The notes under the pieces are model-generated. The model saw only the letters and a program-made list of their open reading frames with translations, was not told the DNA's origin and did not search any database. From Cordylochernes scorpioides (taxonomy: Eukaryota; Arthropoda; Arachnida; Pseudoscorpiones; Chernetidae): a DNA stretch of 64,000 nt. The number at the start of each line of letters is the position of its first letter. Position 1 is the first letter of the stretch. Shown piece after piece: positions 1 to 10,769 of the stretch. The position numbers and the translations under genes were made by a program. The stretch is taken from assembly GCA_030710605.1 (NCBI GenBank), contig CP092874.1, positions 41,970,965 through 42,034,964 of the forward strand, written 5' to 3'.

Positions 1-452
1 TGGATTAAATTTGATACATCTGATAATTCTCGGAAGCTCTCAATATAAAACTTTCAAATAAATATATATGAGAAATTTTATATTCAAATTTTGTTATTAA
101 ATAAATTTACATTGTTTTTATAATAATCTATAATAATCGTTTTTTTACACTTTTAAAATCTTCCTTTATAGAAATGAAAACCTTTATTTGCAAGCGAAAC
201 TTAAAAATACGTTTCTATTGAAATATTGAAAAAAGTAATTTATCGACACCAAAAATAATTCTATAAATTCAAAGGTTCTCTCAATAAACTAAATCCTTAT
301 TGAAATATAAATTTCATTTTTGAATTGATACTCTTCTTAATGTAATTAAATTCCTTCTTAAAATCAATATTATCTTTATTGGAATCAAAAAGGTACTGAG
401 ACATCCCAAAAATAACCTACCTAAGGTATATATATAAAACCTGCCAATGTCA
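1..452. other. AT-rich stretch, nothing recognised
   Basis: AT-rich sequence with many short A and T runs. I see no open frame longer than a few dozen codons, no RNA gene and no terminal repeats. Confidence 0.5.
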
Positions 453-1256
453 ATGGTGGACCCATGTTCACAACAAGTTATAATTCAATAAACATCAGTG
501 ATCGGCAGTAGAATATCTGAAGGTATCTACTCGAGCTCACTTTTATATGGAGCTGAGAAGTCGAGAGAGCCATCTTACATCTTTGTCATCTTTAAATTAT
601 CAATCAGAAAGACACCTTCATTATCAAGGATATAATAACCTAATCATGCAAGTCAAAGATGATGTCTTACACTATGTATTTTAACAGATAAAACGGGGGC
701 TGAAGTGACTGCTGCACATAAAGCCTACACTCATGGACAAAACACAAGGAAGTAAAAATTCTTTGATGTTGCCAGTCTTCTGTTTTTTGAAGGAGACAGG
801 GGCAAATTTGTTTACACTTGGTTATCCCGTGCCTTTTCAAAAAAGGCAACTGTAATTTATTTCAGATATATTGTCTGAATCCCGATATAAATACTAAAAG
901 GTACAAATTCCTTGGGTTTTGTCCATGAGTGTAAGTGTAGATATATTAACAAAATAAAACAAGGAGGACATACATTAAGAAGTACATCTGTACTTTTCGG
1001 ATGATGTTAGGTGCTCATTTGCATTATGGCCTTCACTGGAGGAATATTGGGGTCTCGGGGATTTCTTTGTACTCTTCCACTGTATTGACTATTGTTCGAG
1101 TTATGGATACGAAATGGTGAACCCATGTTCACACCAAATTATGATACTCGAAACAAATCCGTAGAGGGTTCGGCAGTAAAAAATATATATAAAATTCCCA
1201 CTCATGCTTGTTATTATACGAAGCTGAGTAGTCGAGAGACCCACCTTACATCTTAT
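453..1256 (+). repeat. Pair of diverged direct repeats (453-584 and 1114-1256)
   Basis: Two blocks of about 135 bp share ordered matches. Each begins with ATGGTG(G/A)ACCCATGTTCAC, carries a CGGCAGTA core and ends near GAAGTCGAGAGAGCCATCTTACATC or its diverged form. They lie in the same orientation with about 530 bp between them, which includes the small MITE at 728-931. The arrangement could be two old LTRs of a short element or two copies of a dispersed repeat. No primer-binding site or coding region is visible between them, so the class is open. Confidence 0.45.
728..931. mobile_element. 204-bp Tc1/mariner-type MITE with TA target duplication
   Basis: The two ends are perfect inverted repeats over 16 bases (CACTCATGGACAAAAC at the left, its reverse complement at the right) and stay similar further in. 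A TA dinucleotide flanks each end (726-727 and 932-933), the target duplication of the Tc1/mariner superfamily. It is too short for a transposase. The minus-strand frame across it matches nothing I know. It is most likely an internally deleted, non-autonomous copy. Confidence 0.75.
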
Positions 1257-1371
1257 ATCAGTAAATAATCATATATATTCCTCACTGCGGTTCCCCCTGG
1301 GCCCTTGGAATATTCGATCAAATTATGGTCCATTTCCAAGGTGACTAACGGCACCCATTTTCCAATGAAGA

Positions 1372-1905
1372 GCAATGCTGAGATAGAAATGCATGGAGAC
1401 ATCAGAGGCTTTTAACTGGACACAAACAACAGAAAATCAACATGGACCCAGAGCAGCAGCTTTACACACCCAATATAGATGACATTGCAACTGCTGTGGT
1501 AGAGATGTACGAAGACATCTGAGGCTCCTCATTGGACAAGAGAACAACATAAATTAACTTGGACCCAGAGCAGCTTTACACATACAAGATACTGAACATT
1601 GCTACTGTTTTGATAGAGATGTATGGTCAATCTGAGGCTCTTCATTGGACACAACAACAATAGAAAATTGATATGGACCCAGAACAACACCTTTACACAC
1701 CCAAGATGAGGACATTGCTACTGCTGTGATAGAGATGCATAAAGACATCTGAGGCTCTTTATTGGACACAACATCAACAACAACAGAAAATTGACATGTA
1801 CCCAGAGCAGCAGCTTTGTGCACCCAAGATAGAGGACATTGCGACTGCTGTGATAGAGATGTATGGAGACATCTGAGGTTCTTCATTAGGCACGACAGCA
1901 ACATC
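1372..1905 (+). repeat. Tandem array of ~117-bp monomers, about 4.5 copies
   Basis: The motif ACCCAGAGCAGCAGCTTTAC recurs at about 1444, 1563, 1676 and 1797, giving spacings of 112-122 bp. Each monomer also contains ATTGC(A/T)ACTGCTG, GAGATG, ACATCTGAGG and CATTGGACA. Monomers differ by substitutions and small indels, so the array is not recent. A single monomer on the minus strand at 20479-20605 lies directly downstream of a LINE RNase H frame in the same orientation, which suggests the unit may come from a LINE 3' untranslated region. Confidence 0.75.
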
Positions 1906-2089
1906 ATGAATTTCATTTAAAAGGTTGCCACCCCATATATTATGAAATATATTTATAGACATTATAAATAACTTTGAGAATTTAATTATATACAGGTATA
2001 TGGGATCATATGAAATTACAAATATAATTATCTTCGACATCACTAAAGAATTATAGACATTATAAATAATCTTGAGATCATATGATAAA

Positions 2090-2780
2090 ATAAGACCTAA
2101 TTCAAATAAATTAATAGTGTGTGGTATATTGGTAACAGTGTTGATACCATCATCAGACAATAGAATAAATGAGAAAAAATAACACAGCATGTTCTTGAAT
2201 AGTACTGTTATTAATTGTGTAAACAAATGTTACATGTTTATCAATAATGTTCTTGAACACTACTGGTATCAAGTGTGTAAACAAATTATACATTTTTACA
2301 CACTTGATACCAGTGCTATTTAAGAACATGCTGTGATATTTTTTCTCATAAAAAAGTCGGTGGACGAGTGGGTAACATCCTCGACTCCCGACAGACATGA
2401 ACCTGGATCGAATCCCGCGTTAACATTTTGTAAACTATGTGAATAAAATTCAAATATTATTCATTGTTGCAAATATCAAATACTTTGGCCTTCTGTCACT
2501 GTCACCATCTGACCAGAGAAGAAATTCTGGGACAGCTAACGGTGGGAACGATACAACCTGATGTGTCTTCATAAACCTGTAGGTAAATCAATCAATCTTC
2601 CTACATTTCTATAGCCAAGAGAACTCGCGAGCCGAGCTCGAATATAACACCTGAAAATAGAGAAAAATAAATTATAAAAAAAAAAAAACATTTTTTCTCA
2701 ATTATTCTTTTGTCTGATGATAGCAACAATACTGTTACCGAAACGGCACACACTATTAATTAATTTGAATTAGGCCTTAT
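2090..2780. mobile_element. ~690-bp non-autonomous element with ~90-bp terminal inverted repeats
   Basis: The first ~90 bp (2090-2181, starting ATAAGACCTAATTCAAATAA) match the reverse complement of the last ~90 bp (2690-2780) with few differences. The match includes AATAGTGTGTG, GGTAACAGT and ATCATCAGACAA. The interior holds a smaller inverted repeat around AACATGCTGTG (about 2170-2345) and a tRNA-like block (2356-2419). The outer ~30 bp recur as hairpins inside the tandem units at 4-6.5 kb. No transposase is present, so this is a MITE or foldback element of unassigned superfamily. Confidence 0.65.
2356..2419 (+). repeat. tRNA-like (SINE head-like) segment
   Basis: It contains an A-box-like GTGGACGAGTGG and, about 45 bases later, a B-box-like GGATCGAATCC followed by CGCG, the spacing of an internal RNA polymerase III promoter. 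It does not fold into a complete cloverleaf by eye. The following ~200 bp lack a clear oligo(A) tail, so it may be a SINE head or a decayed tRNA copy trapped inside the inverted-repeat element. Confidence 0.4.
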
Positions 2781-2783
2781 AAC

Positions 2784-3940
2784 CTTGTATCTATGATATA
2801 TATAATCCATATTACACTTTAAAATTATTAAGACTAACTAGTTTATTTTCTAAATTTAAATATTAAATTTATTTTTACAAATATCTAGGATTGTTGCTAC
2901 AAACGGTCTTCCATTGAGTCATTGAATCGATTCCTGACCCCATTTAAACAGTTTTGACCAGAGTTTTATTCGGAAATTCACTCCAAGTATTTGTTCAAGG
3001 CTCTAACCTTTTTTGTATAGATTTAAACAAGGAACGATGTTATATTTTAGAGCTCAATTGACTCATTTCTTGATTGATTCAAAAGATATTTATAAGAGGG
3101 AACGCAACAATGAAATGGCGGTTAACAACGTTTTTTTTTATTTAGAACTTCCATTGTTTAAACACCGAATTATTATAGTTTGAAAGATTATTGTTTTAGA
3201 GTAGTTTGGGTATGGCCTTCTGACTTTATATCCTAGGTAGCATTATTTCTATATGAATATATGCAAATATTCCAGTATGTAAATATATCAGTATTAGGAA
3301 TATGTAAATCATACTCTTAATATTTCAGATGTTGAACATTTTATATTTTTTTATGAAAAAGAGCGTACCTGGATCTATGAAGAAAGAAATTTCTCAAAAT
3401 ATTTCGATTGATTGCTTCCTCTTTATCAATTTATTGCCAATGACTCAAACTATCTATATAGATAATACCGTAACAGAGTTTTCCATTGTAAAGTCCTGAG
3501 CTATCTCCTCCGAAGATTCTGAACTACACATAACAATCTATATACCAAAATTTTCGTTATTTTTTTCTTCGTGTCATAGGCCTGTTTTTATTTTCCTAAT
3601 GTTAACAGTTATTTTTATTTTTTAATTTAATCTATTTTACAATCGTAGATTTTTTGCATTTATCATCATCAATTCTTTTGTTTACAATTGCGTAACTTTT
3701 ATAGAGAGAAATAAAGAAATACATAATTGATTAGATACAAAAGTGTGAACCAGAAAGTCGATTTTTAAAAATGTTATTATTTAATATAAACTTATTTTAA
3801 TTTAATTTTGAAATGAAAAGGTAGTGTAAAAGTGTATATGAGGTTAGATTCAAATAGGTTTAATTATGTTAGTTTAATCGCTAAATAACGTTAGTTTTAG
3901 ATAAGTTGAATTAGGTTAGTTTCAGATAATTAAAAAAAAA
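2784..3940. other. AT-rich stretch without recognisable genes
   Basis: There is no significant open frame. Toward the end (about 3840-3935) short imperfect repeats built on TTAGGTTAG and TTAGTTTTAGATAA appear. Nothing else is supported. Confidence 0.5.
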
Positions 3941-4045
3941 ATAATGTTCGTTTTTAGAAAAATAATAGTAAGTATATATATTAATATAAAAGATCGAAAT
4001 GTAAAAATCACTATGTCCAAAATCTTCGCTTTAACTCGTGTAAAA

Positions 4046-6782
4046 CGGCTCGAAGGTACGGCGGTGTCAACGTACAGCGCCGCCTACCAAAGTTACCCTT
4101 TTCTGGGAACTCACCAGGTTATATTATTTTTCGAATTGTAGATTGAATTATTACTTTTATTCTATCTTTTATAAGTGTTTGTTATAGTTTTTCATTTGAA
4201 TTTAGCACAATTTTTGTATCTGGTTATCTTTTTTGGCATCTTTTTTTTTCTCATTAATAAGACCTAATCCAAATAATTTAATAGTGTGTGACTTTTTTTT
4301 AAATTAAATTATTTGGATTAGGTCTTATTTTCTTTTATTAATTTGTTATAGTTTTTCATTTGAATTTAGCTCCATTTTTGTGTCTGTCTTATTTTTTCTT
4401 CTCATAAATAGGCTGATGCTGTATTTGTGTACTCAATTGTTGCTTTTTTTTTTATTAAATTATTTGGATTAGGTCTTATTTTCTTTTATTAATTTGTTAT
4501 AGTTTTTCATTTGAATTTAGCTCCATTTTTGTGTCTGTCTTTTTTTTTCATCTCATAAATAGGCTGATGCTGTATTTGTGTACTCAATTGTTGCTTTTTG
4601 TGTCTGGTTTCTTTTTTGCAGTATTTTTTTTTAATCCTTTTTTTTTTCATCAATTGTTTCCTCACATGCTTGGAATTTTCTTTTTATGCCTGTCCTGGCT
4701 TTCAGTTTTATAGATTTCCTCTGCTTGGTTCTTATTTTACCTTTTTTTTTTGAGCGTCTTCTGTCATGCCTCGGAAAGGCCGTGGAAGACTCACTCCCCT
4801 GACCGCTAGGCTATTTCTCTTATTTACTTTTTTACCAATGCCTATAATTTTTCACCTGAAAGATTTTTTTTTATTTGTTATTCAATAAACTATTATCACT
4901 TATTTTTGGTCTTCTTTTTATTTACTTATTTTACTGGGGGTTGGTGGAAGGATGGTCTAAGCCGTTGGTTCGGCTCGAAGGTACGGCGGTGTCAACGTAC
5001 AGCGCCGCCTACCAAAGTTAACCTTTTCTGGGAACTCACCAGGTTATATTATTTTTCGAATTGTAGATTGAATTATTACTTTTATTCTATCTTTTATAAG
5101 TGTTTGTTATAGTTTTTCATTTGAATTTAGCACAATTTTTGTATCTTTTTTGGCATCTTTTTTTTCTCATTAATAAGACCTAATCCAAATAATTTAATAG
5201 TGTGTGACTTTTTTTAAAATTAAATTATTTGGATTAGGTCTTATTTTCTTTTATTAATTTGTTATAGTTTTTCATTTGAATTTAGCTCCATTTTTGTGTC
5301 TGTCTTATTTTTTCTTCTCATAAATAGGCTGATGCTGTATTTGTGTACTCAATTGTTGCTTTTTTTTTTATTAAATTATTTGGATTAGGTCTTATTTTCT
5401 TTTATTAATTTGTTATAGTTTTTCATTTGAATTTAGCTCCATTTTTGTGTCTGTCTTTTTTTTTCATCTCATAAATAGGCTGATGCTGTATTTGTGTACT
5501 CAATTGTTGCTTTTTTGAATCCTTTTTTTTTTTTCATCAATTGTTTCCTCACATGCTTGGAATTTTCTTTTTATGCCTGTCCTGGCTTTCAGTTTTATAG
5601 ATTTCCTCTGCTTGGTTCTTATTTTACCTTTTTTTTTTTGAGCGTCTTCTGTCATGCCTCGGAAAGGCCGTGGAAGACTCACTCCCCTGACCGCTAGGCT
5701 ATTTCTCTTGTTTACTTTTTTACCAATGCCTATAATTTTTCACCTGAAAGATTTTTTTTTATTTGTTATTCAATAAACTATTATCACTTATTTTTGGTCT
5801 TCTTTTTATTTACTTATTTTACTGGGGGTTGGTGGAAGGATGGTCTAAGCCGTTGGTTCGGCTCGAAGGTACGGCGGTGTCAACGTACAGCGCCGCCTAC
5901 CAAAGTTAACCTTTTCTGGGAACTCACCAGGTTATATTATTTTTCGAATTGTAGATTGAATTATTACTTTTATTCTATCTTTTATAAGTGTTTGTTATAG
6001 TTTTTCATTTGAATTTAGCACAATTTTTGTATCTGGTTATCTTTTTTGGCATATTTTTTTTCTCATTAATAAGACCTAATCCAAATAATTTAATAGTGTG
6101 TGACTTTTTTTTAATTAAATTATTTGGATTAGGTCTTATTTTCTTTTATTAATTTGTTATAGTTTTTCATTTGAATTTAGCTCCATTTTTGTGTCTGTCT
6201 TATTTTTTCTTCTCATAAATAGGCTGATGCTGTATTTGTGTACTCAATTGTTGCTTTTTTTTTATTAAATTATTTGGATTAGGTCTTATTTTCTTTTATT
6301 AATTTGTTATAGTTTTTCATTTGAATTTAGCTCCATTTTTGTGTCTGTCTTTTTTTTTCATCTCATAAATAGGCTGATGCTGTATTTGTGTACTCAATTG
6401 TTGCTTTTTGTGTCTGGTTTCTTTTTTGCAGTATTTTTTTTGAATCCTTTTTTTTTTCATCAATTGTTTCCTCACATGCTTGGAATTTTCTTTTTATGCC
6501 TGTCCTGGCTTTCAGTTTTATAGATTTCCTCTGCTTGGTTCTTATTTTACCTTTTTTTTTTTGAGCGTCTTCTGTCATGCCTCGGAAAGGCCGTGGAAGA
6601 CTCACTCCCCTGACCGCTAGGCTATTTCTCTTGTTTACTTTTTTACCAATGCCTATAATTTTTCACCTGAAAGATTTTTTTTTATTTGTTATTCAATAAA
6701 CTATTATCACTTATTTTTGGTCTTCTTTTTATTTACTTATTTTACTGGGGGTTGGTGGAAGGATGGTCTAAGCCGTTGGTTT
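4046..6782 (+). repeat. Three tandem ~0.9-kb units (925, 888, ~924 bp)
   Basis: CGGCTCGAAGGTACGGCGG recurs at 4046, 4971 and 5859 and the sequence between is nearly identical. Each unit holds, in order: a GC-rich start, a hairpin made from TAAGACCTAATCCAAATAAT and its reverse complement, an internal ~165-bp duplication (ATTTGTTATAGTTTTTCATT to TACTCAATTGTTGC), several T runs, a block GCCTCGGAAAGGCCGTGG, and the closing GGTGGAAGGATGGTCTAAGC. Open frames across the units are low-complexity T-rich translations without family similarity. Units 2 and 3 are closest, so unequal exchange is likely. Confidence 0.85.
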
Positions 6783-6822
6783 TCGACCGCTACGACCCGG
6801 GTTCGATTCCCGCATTGGGCAC
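6750..6822 (+). repeat. tRNA-like segment closing the tandem array
   Basis: Where the third unit ends, the unit-terminal sequence (A-box-like TGGTCTAAGCCG) runs into a B box, GGTTCGATTCC, and GCATTGGGCAC. Units 1 and 2 break off at GTTGGTT and restart with the next unit, so only the last unit keeps the full tRNA-like end. The two ends do not pair as an acceptor stem. I read it as a SINE-type tRNA-derived promoter rather than a working tRNA gene. Confidence 0.5.
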
Positions 6823-6944
6823 TTTTTTCTGAAAAAATAAAAAAAAAAAGCTCCAATGGCTTCTGATTCTTGCAAAAGTCCAACCCCACCAGCAAGCGCA
6901 AGTAATCAAACGGGGCTCTGGCACACTTGTACATGCAAAGTCGA

Positions 6945-8950
6945 ACTGCTTTTCATACGTGTACCATTTTCAAAGACCCTGCTTAGGATTAAAACTTCTC
7001 AGAAGCATAACAATAGTACCAACCTAGAGGTTAACTGGTGTGGATGCATTCCTCTGGGAGTAAGACTATTGAGAAATTCAGTAGGGAGTTATTTTGCTTC
7101 TCCGCATTCTAACACTCCAACTCTTAACACTGTGGAAACACTGACTCATGTTTGGTAAGCAATTTCAGGGAAGAAACTATAGACATTGGATTAAATAAAT
7201 TATTAATTAAATTGCATTAAATAAAAATTATTAGATTTAAATAAATATTATTCGAGTGAAAAAAAAAGAAAAAATTAACAAATTAGAAAATAAAATTTCA
7301 AAAAATACAACTATATTGCAGATAAGATAAGAGGACCTTATTAAAAAATAAATAAACAAACTGTAATTCGACACTATCGATAATTCGACACTTTCGATAA
7401 TTCGACACTTTCGATAATTCGACCATTTTAAAAATCAAATTTACAAGGTTGATTGTTGTTTAAATACAACTTTGATTTTGCATGCATAAACACAGGCTCT
7501 TGTAGCAAGAACCCAACTTTAGTAAAAACTGATGCCTCTTCAGAATGAATGGAAGACTGAAATCTGAAGGAGCAGAAGATATGGGTCATCTTTACATGTA
7601 TGCTATCCAATGTTCGCACACTTGAAAAAGCTACATATAAAGTTGTCCGTGCGTAAACACAGGCTCTTGTAGCCAAGGTTTGGCCTTGAGCCTTATTTAT
7701 AGTCATAGCAAAAGCCAACCTTAGTGAAAACTAACGCCTCTCTAGAATGAAGCGAAGGTTGGTATCCGAAGGGGCCAAAGATATTTCAGACACTATACAG
7801 TGTGTTCAACTTTGGGCACTGTCAGTATATGTGCTTCAAGGACAAGAGAGCACATGCGCTGAAACACCATACGTGTTCCATCGCAAAGATCCTAAAGGCA
7901 TTGGTGAAAGTATAAATAAATATTTTGGAAATGAAAAAAAAATACATATATATATAAGAAAATAAATTGGAATAAAAATTTACAAACTATATTTCAGAGT
8001 GGATACATATTTGAAAGGAAAAAAAAAAAGAAAATTGCAAACAACAAAACTATATTACAGATATGACATGAAAACTAACGCCTCTCTAGAATGAAGCGAA
8101 GGTTGGTATCCGAAGGGGCCAAAGATATTTCAGACACTATACAGTGTGTTCAACTTTGGGCACTGTCAGTATATGTGCTTCAAGGACATGAGAGCACATG
8201 CGCTGAAACACCATACGCGTTCCATCGCAAAGATCCTAAAGGCATTGGTGAAAGTATAAATGACCCATATATTCTGCTCCTTCAGATTTCAGTCTTCCAT
8301 TCATTCTGAAGAGGCATCAGTTTTCACTAAAGTTTGCTTTTGCTATGACTATAAATAATATTTGGGTTCTTGCTACAAGAGCCTGTGTTTATGCATGCAA
8401 AAGCAAAGTTGTATTTAAACAACAATCAACCTTGTAAATTTGATTTTTAAAATGGTCGAATTATCGAAAGTGTCGAATTATCGAAAGTGTCGAATTATCG
8501 AGTGTCGAATTACAGTTTGTTTATGTATTTTTAATAAGGTCCTCTTATCTTATCTGCAATATAGTTGTATTTTTCGAAATTTTATTTTCTAATTTGTTAA
8601 TTTCTTTCTTTTTTTTTTCACTCTAATAATATTTATTTAAATCTAATAATTTTTATTTAATGCAATTTAATTAATAATTTATTTAATCCAATGTCTATAG
8701 TTTCTTCCCTGAAATTGCTTACCAAACATGAGTCAGTGTTTCCACAGTGTTAACAGTTGGAGTGTTAGAATGCGGAGAAGCAAAATAACTCCCTACTGAA
8801 TTTCTCAATAGTCTCACTCCCAGAGGAATGCATCCACACCAGTTAACCTCTAGGTTGGTACTATTGTTATGCTTCTGAGAAGTTTTAATCCTAAGCAGGG
8901 TCTTTGAAAATGGTATACGTATGGTGATACAGTGCATGTGCTCTCATGTC
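6945..8950. pseudogene. Scrambled Helitron Pif1-like helicase relic in a ~2-kb palindrome
   Basis: The minus strand encodes recognisable Helitron helicase pieces: FAMTINKAQGQTL followed by TLYVAFSSVRTLDSIHV (7718 to about 7600), a second copy of the next block as FTKVGFLLQEPVFMHAK (about 7530-7480), an EAHILT-type block (7900-7750) repeated at 8258-8092, and VGTIVMLLRSFNPKQGL (about 7040-6960). The plus strand carries inverted copies, including FSLPFILKRHQFSLKFAFAM at about 8290-8350 and the VGTIVMLLR block near 8850. Arms 6945-7590 and 8262-8935 are inverted repeats of ~650 bp. A 193-bp direct duplication (7724-7916 and 8069-8262) sits between them. In Helitrons this domain unwinds DNA for rolling-circle transposition; stops and rearrangement exclude function here. 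Confidence 0.75.
7366..7427 (+). repeat. TCGATAATTCGACACTT short tandem repeat
   Basis: The 17-bp motif TCGATAATTCGACACTT occurs about three times in a row. An inverted counterpart (TCGAATTATCGAAAGTG) lies at about 8456-8512 in the other arm of the palindrome. Confidence 0.7.
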
Positions 8951-9665
8951 CTTAAAGTAGTGTAGTTCTGTTGTTTGCAATTTCATTTTCTGATTTGTTA
9001 AAATTTTTCTTCTATAGTTTCTCACCTGCGGGTCCTTCGGGTAATTATATATATTGTTATAGAGAAACTTTTAAAAATATTTTTATATTATAATGATATA
9101 AATATTTGATAAAGTCTATTTATAAACCACAATTTATAAATCACATATAAATACTATTTTTAAATGCAAAAAAATATATATTTCTTATTACGTTTTCAAA
9201 ATAAAAACGTATATAGGTTTTATTAAAATTTAAAAGTAATCAAAGATTGGCAAACTATAATGACATTGAAAAAAGGCATCTCCTGTGATTTTATAAGAAA
9301 TAAATCATACTTATAAAAATGTATTTTTAATTATTTGTAAGGTTTCGGTAACCCACCCTTGTCAAAGAGACCAACACTTTTATATTGTTTATTCCGTGCC
9401 ACTTTATGAAGATACTCTGAAACGTGTAGAGCATGATGCACGTTGATATTTAGAAACATTGAAATATAAAAACGAGCTAAAAACCCAACAAATGATATGC
9501 GAGAGATATTTACAGAATAGATCAAAAGGCAAAGTACAAGTCACCTCAGTTGGCCGGTATTATGATCAGGGTGTATGGACCGATTTGATCTGCTCCATGG
9601 ATAAGTATTCAAAATATACTCTAGGAAGATTCAATGGAAGCTCTCATGTAAGATATATAGGTATA
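8951..9665. other. Stretch without recognisable genes
   Basis: AT-rich. Short open frames at about 9331-9525 (minus) and 9459-9674 (plus) overlap and match nothing I know. No RNA gene or mobile-element end is supported. Confidence 0.45.
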
Positions 9666-9726
9666 TATATATGAATAAAACAAAGCATCAAACGCAGCCC
9701 TTGATGCTTTGTTTTATTCATATATA
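9666..9726. repeat. Perfect 26-bp inverted repeat with 9-base loop
   Basis: Positions 9666-9691 are the exact reverse complement of 9701-9726 (core ATGAATAAAACAAAGCATCAA; loop ACGCAGCCC). The hairpin stands alone in AT-rich DNA. It may be the fused ends of a deleted foldback element or a structured transcript segment. Confidence 0.8.
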
Positions 9727-10189
9727 AATCTTACAGGGCTTTTTCAATTGATATATAGGTATAGAAGGGTTATAAAAACAAAAGAGATTATATAAATACG
9801 CCAATGAGAGAAACTAGTGCTCTTTAAGCATGAAAATCAATTAGTAAATCTATCAAAGGTCTCACTCACGAAATAATAGATAAAACTTCTCAAAAAAAGA
9901 TGCAAATTAATAGAATTTAACACCTATGAAACTCGTATAGTTGATTAGCAAGTGTAGAAACAAGTCTAGAAACATAATTCCATTTAGGTATAGAAGCAAA
10001 CGCAATACAAATGAAAGCTAGTACCTTGATAAGCGTAGATATAGATATTCTTATGATATAAATTTCACTTCTCACAAGCATACCAATGAAAACAGCATAA
10101 ATAGAAATGAAGGAGTTTATTGAGTAGAATGTTGACTAGAGAAACTTTAGGAAGATCTCTCTAATCGCTGATTTTGAATTATTCCAGAA

Positions 10190-10650
10190 TTGGCAAGCTA
10201 CCCATTATTGAGTGATAAAGAAAAGCTAACCACATATGCCATTGATGCTGTTTGTCCTCATCAGCGTGGTGCAAGCTGTACCTTAACGACCAAAAATGCT
10301 AGTCTTTGAGGCTTACTAAAAATCAAGGAATGGATATTTAAGACATTTCTATTAATTTATCAACCTTATACAACACAATATTACCTTTTTACTATTTATA
10401 CTATGTTTCTCACGCACTTAAAGCCATAAATACCCATTTTTTATATCTAGAAGTCTCAAGACCAGCTTATTTGGTTGTTCGAGTACAGCTTTCATCACGC
10501 TGATGAGGGCCAACAACCTGAAACACGTAGATTGTTAACTTTAATCGATTAATTATTTCTGGCACAATTAAAAATCAACGATTAGAGTTTTGATTTCGAC
10601 AGATGGCACAAGCATCAGAAACTTTCAGTTGCACGATCGCATAATGGTCA
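10190..10650 (+). repeat. Diverged member of the CATCAGCGTGGTGCAAG repeat family
   Basis: It contains CCTCATCAGCGTGGTGCAAG with TACCTTAACGACCAAAAA (10258-10300), and later, in opposite order, TCATCACGCTGATGAGGGCC, GAAACACGTAG, AATTAAAAATCAACGA and AACTTTCAGTTGCACGAT (10490-10640). The same modules occur at 42.1-43.4 kb and in weaker form at 47.2-47.5 and 55.3-55.4 kb. The two halves are inverted relative to each other. No coding capacity is seen. Confidence 0.6.
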
Positions 10651-10769
10651 AGAGATCACTTTTTATTAAAAAATATTATCAACCAGATCCCAATAACAAT
10701 CTCACTATTATATGCTATTTTTTACATAATGATAATATCACATATTATTTTTATAGAAAAATATATATA

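Noticed and set aside
4531..6605. Hydrophobic plus-strand and Lys-rich minus-strand frames in the 0.9-kb tandem units
   Set aside because: They come from T runs in the repeat; translations are low-complexity and repeated in each unit.
6856..7158. 100-codon plus-strand frame
   Set aside because: The opposite strand encodes a recognisable Helitron helicase motif; the plus frame is its shadow.
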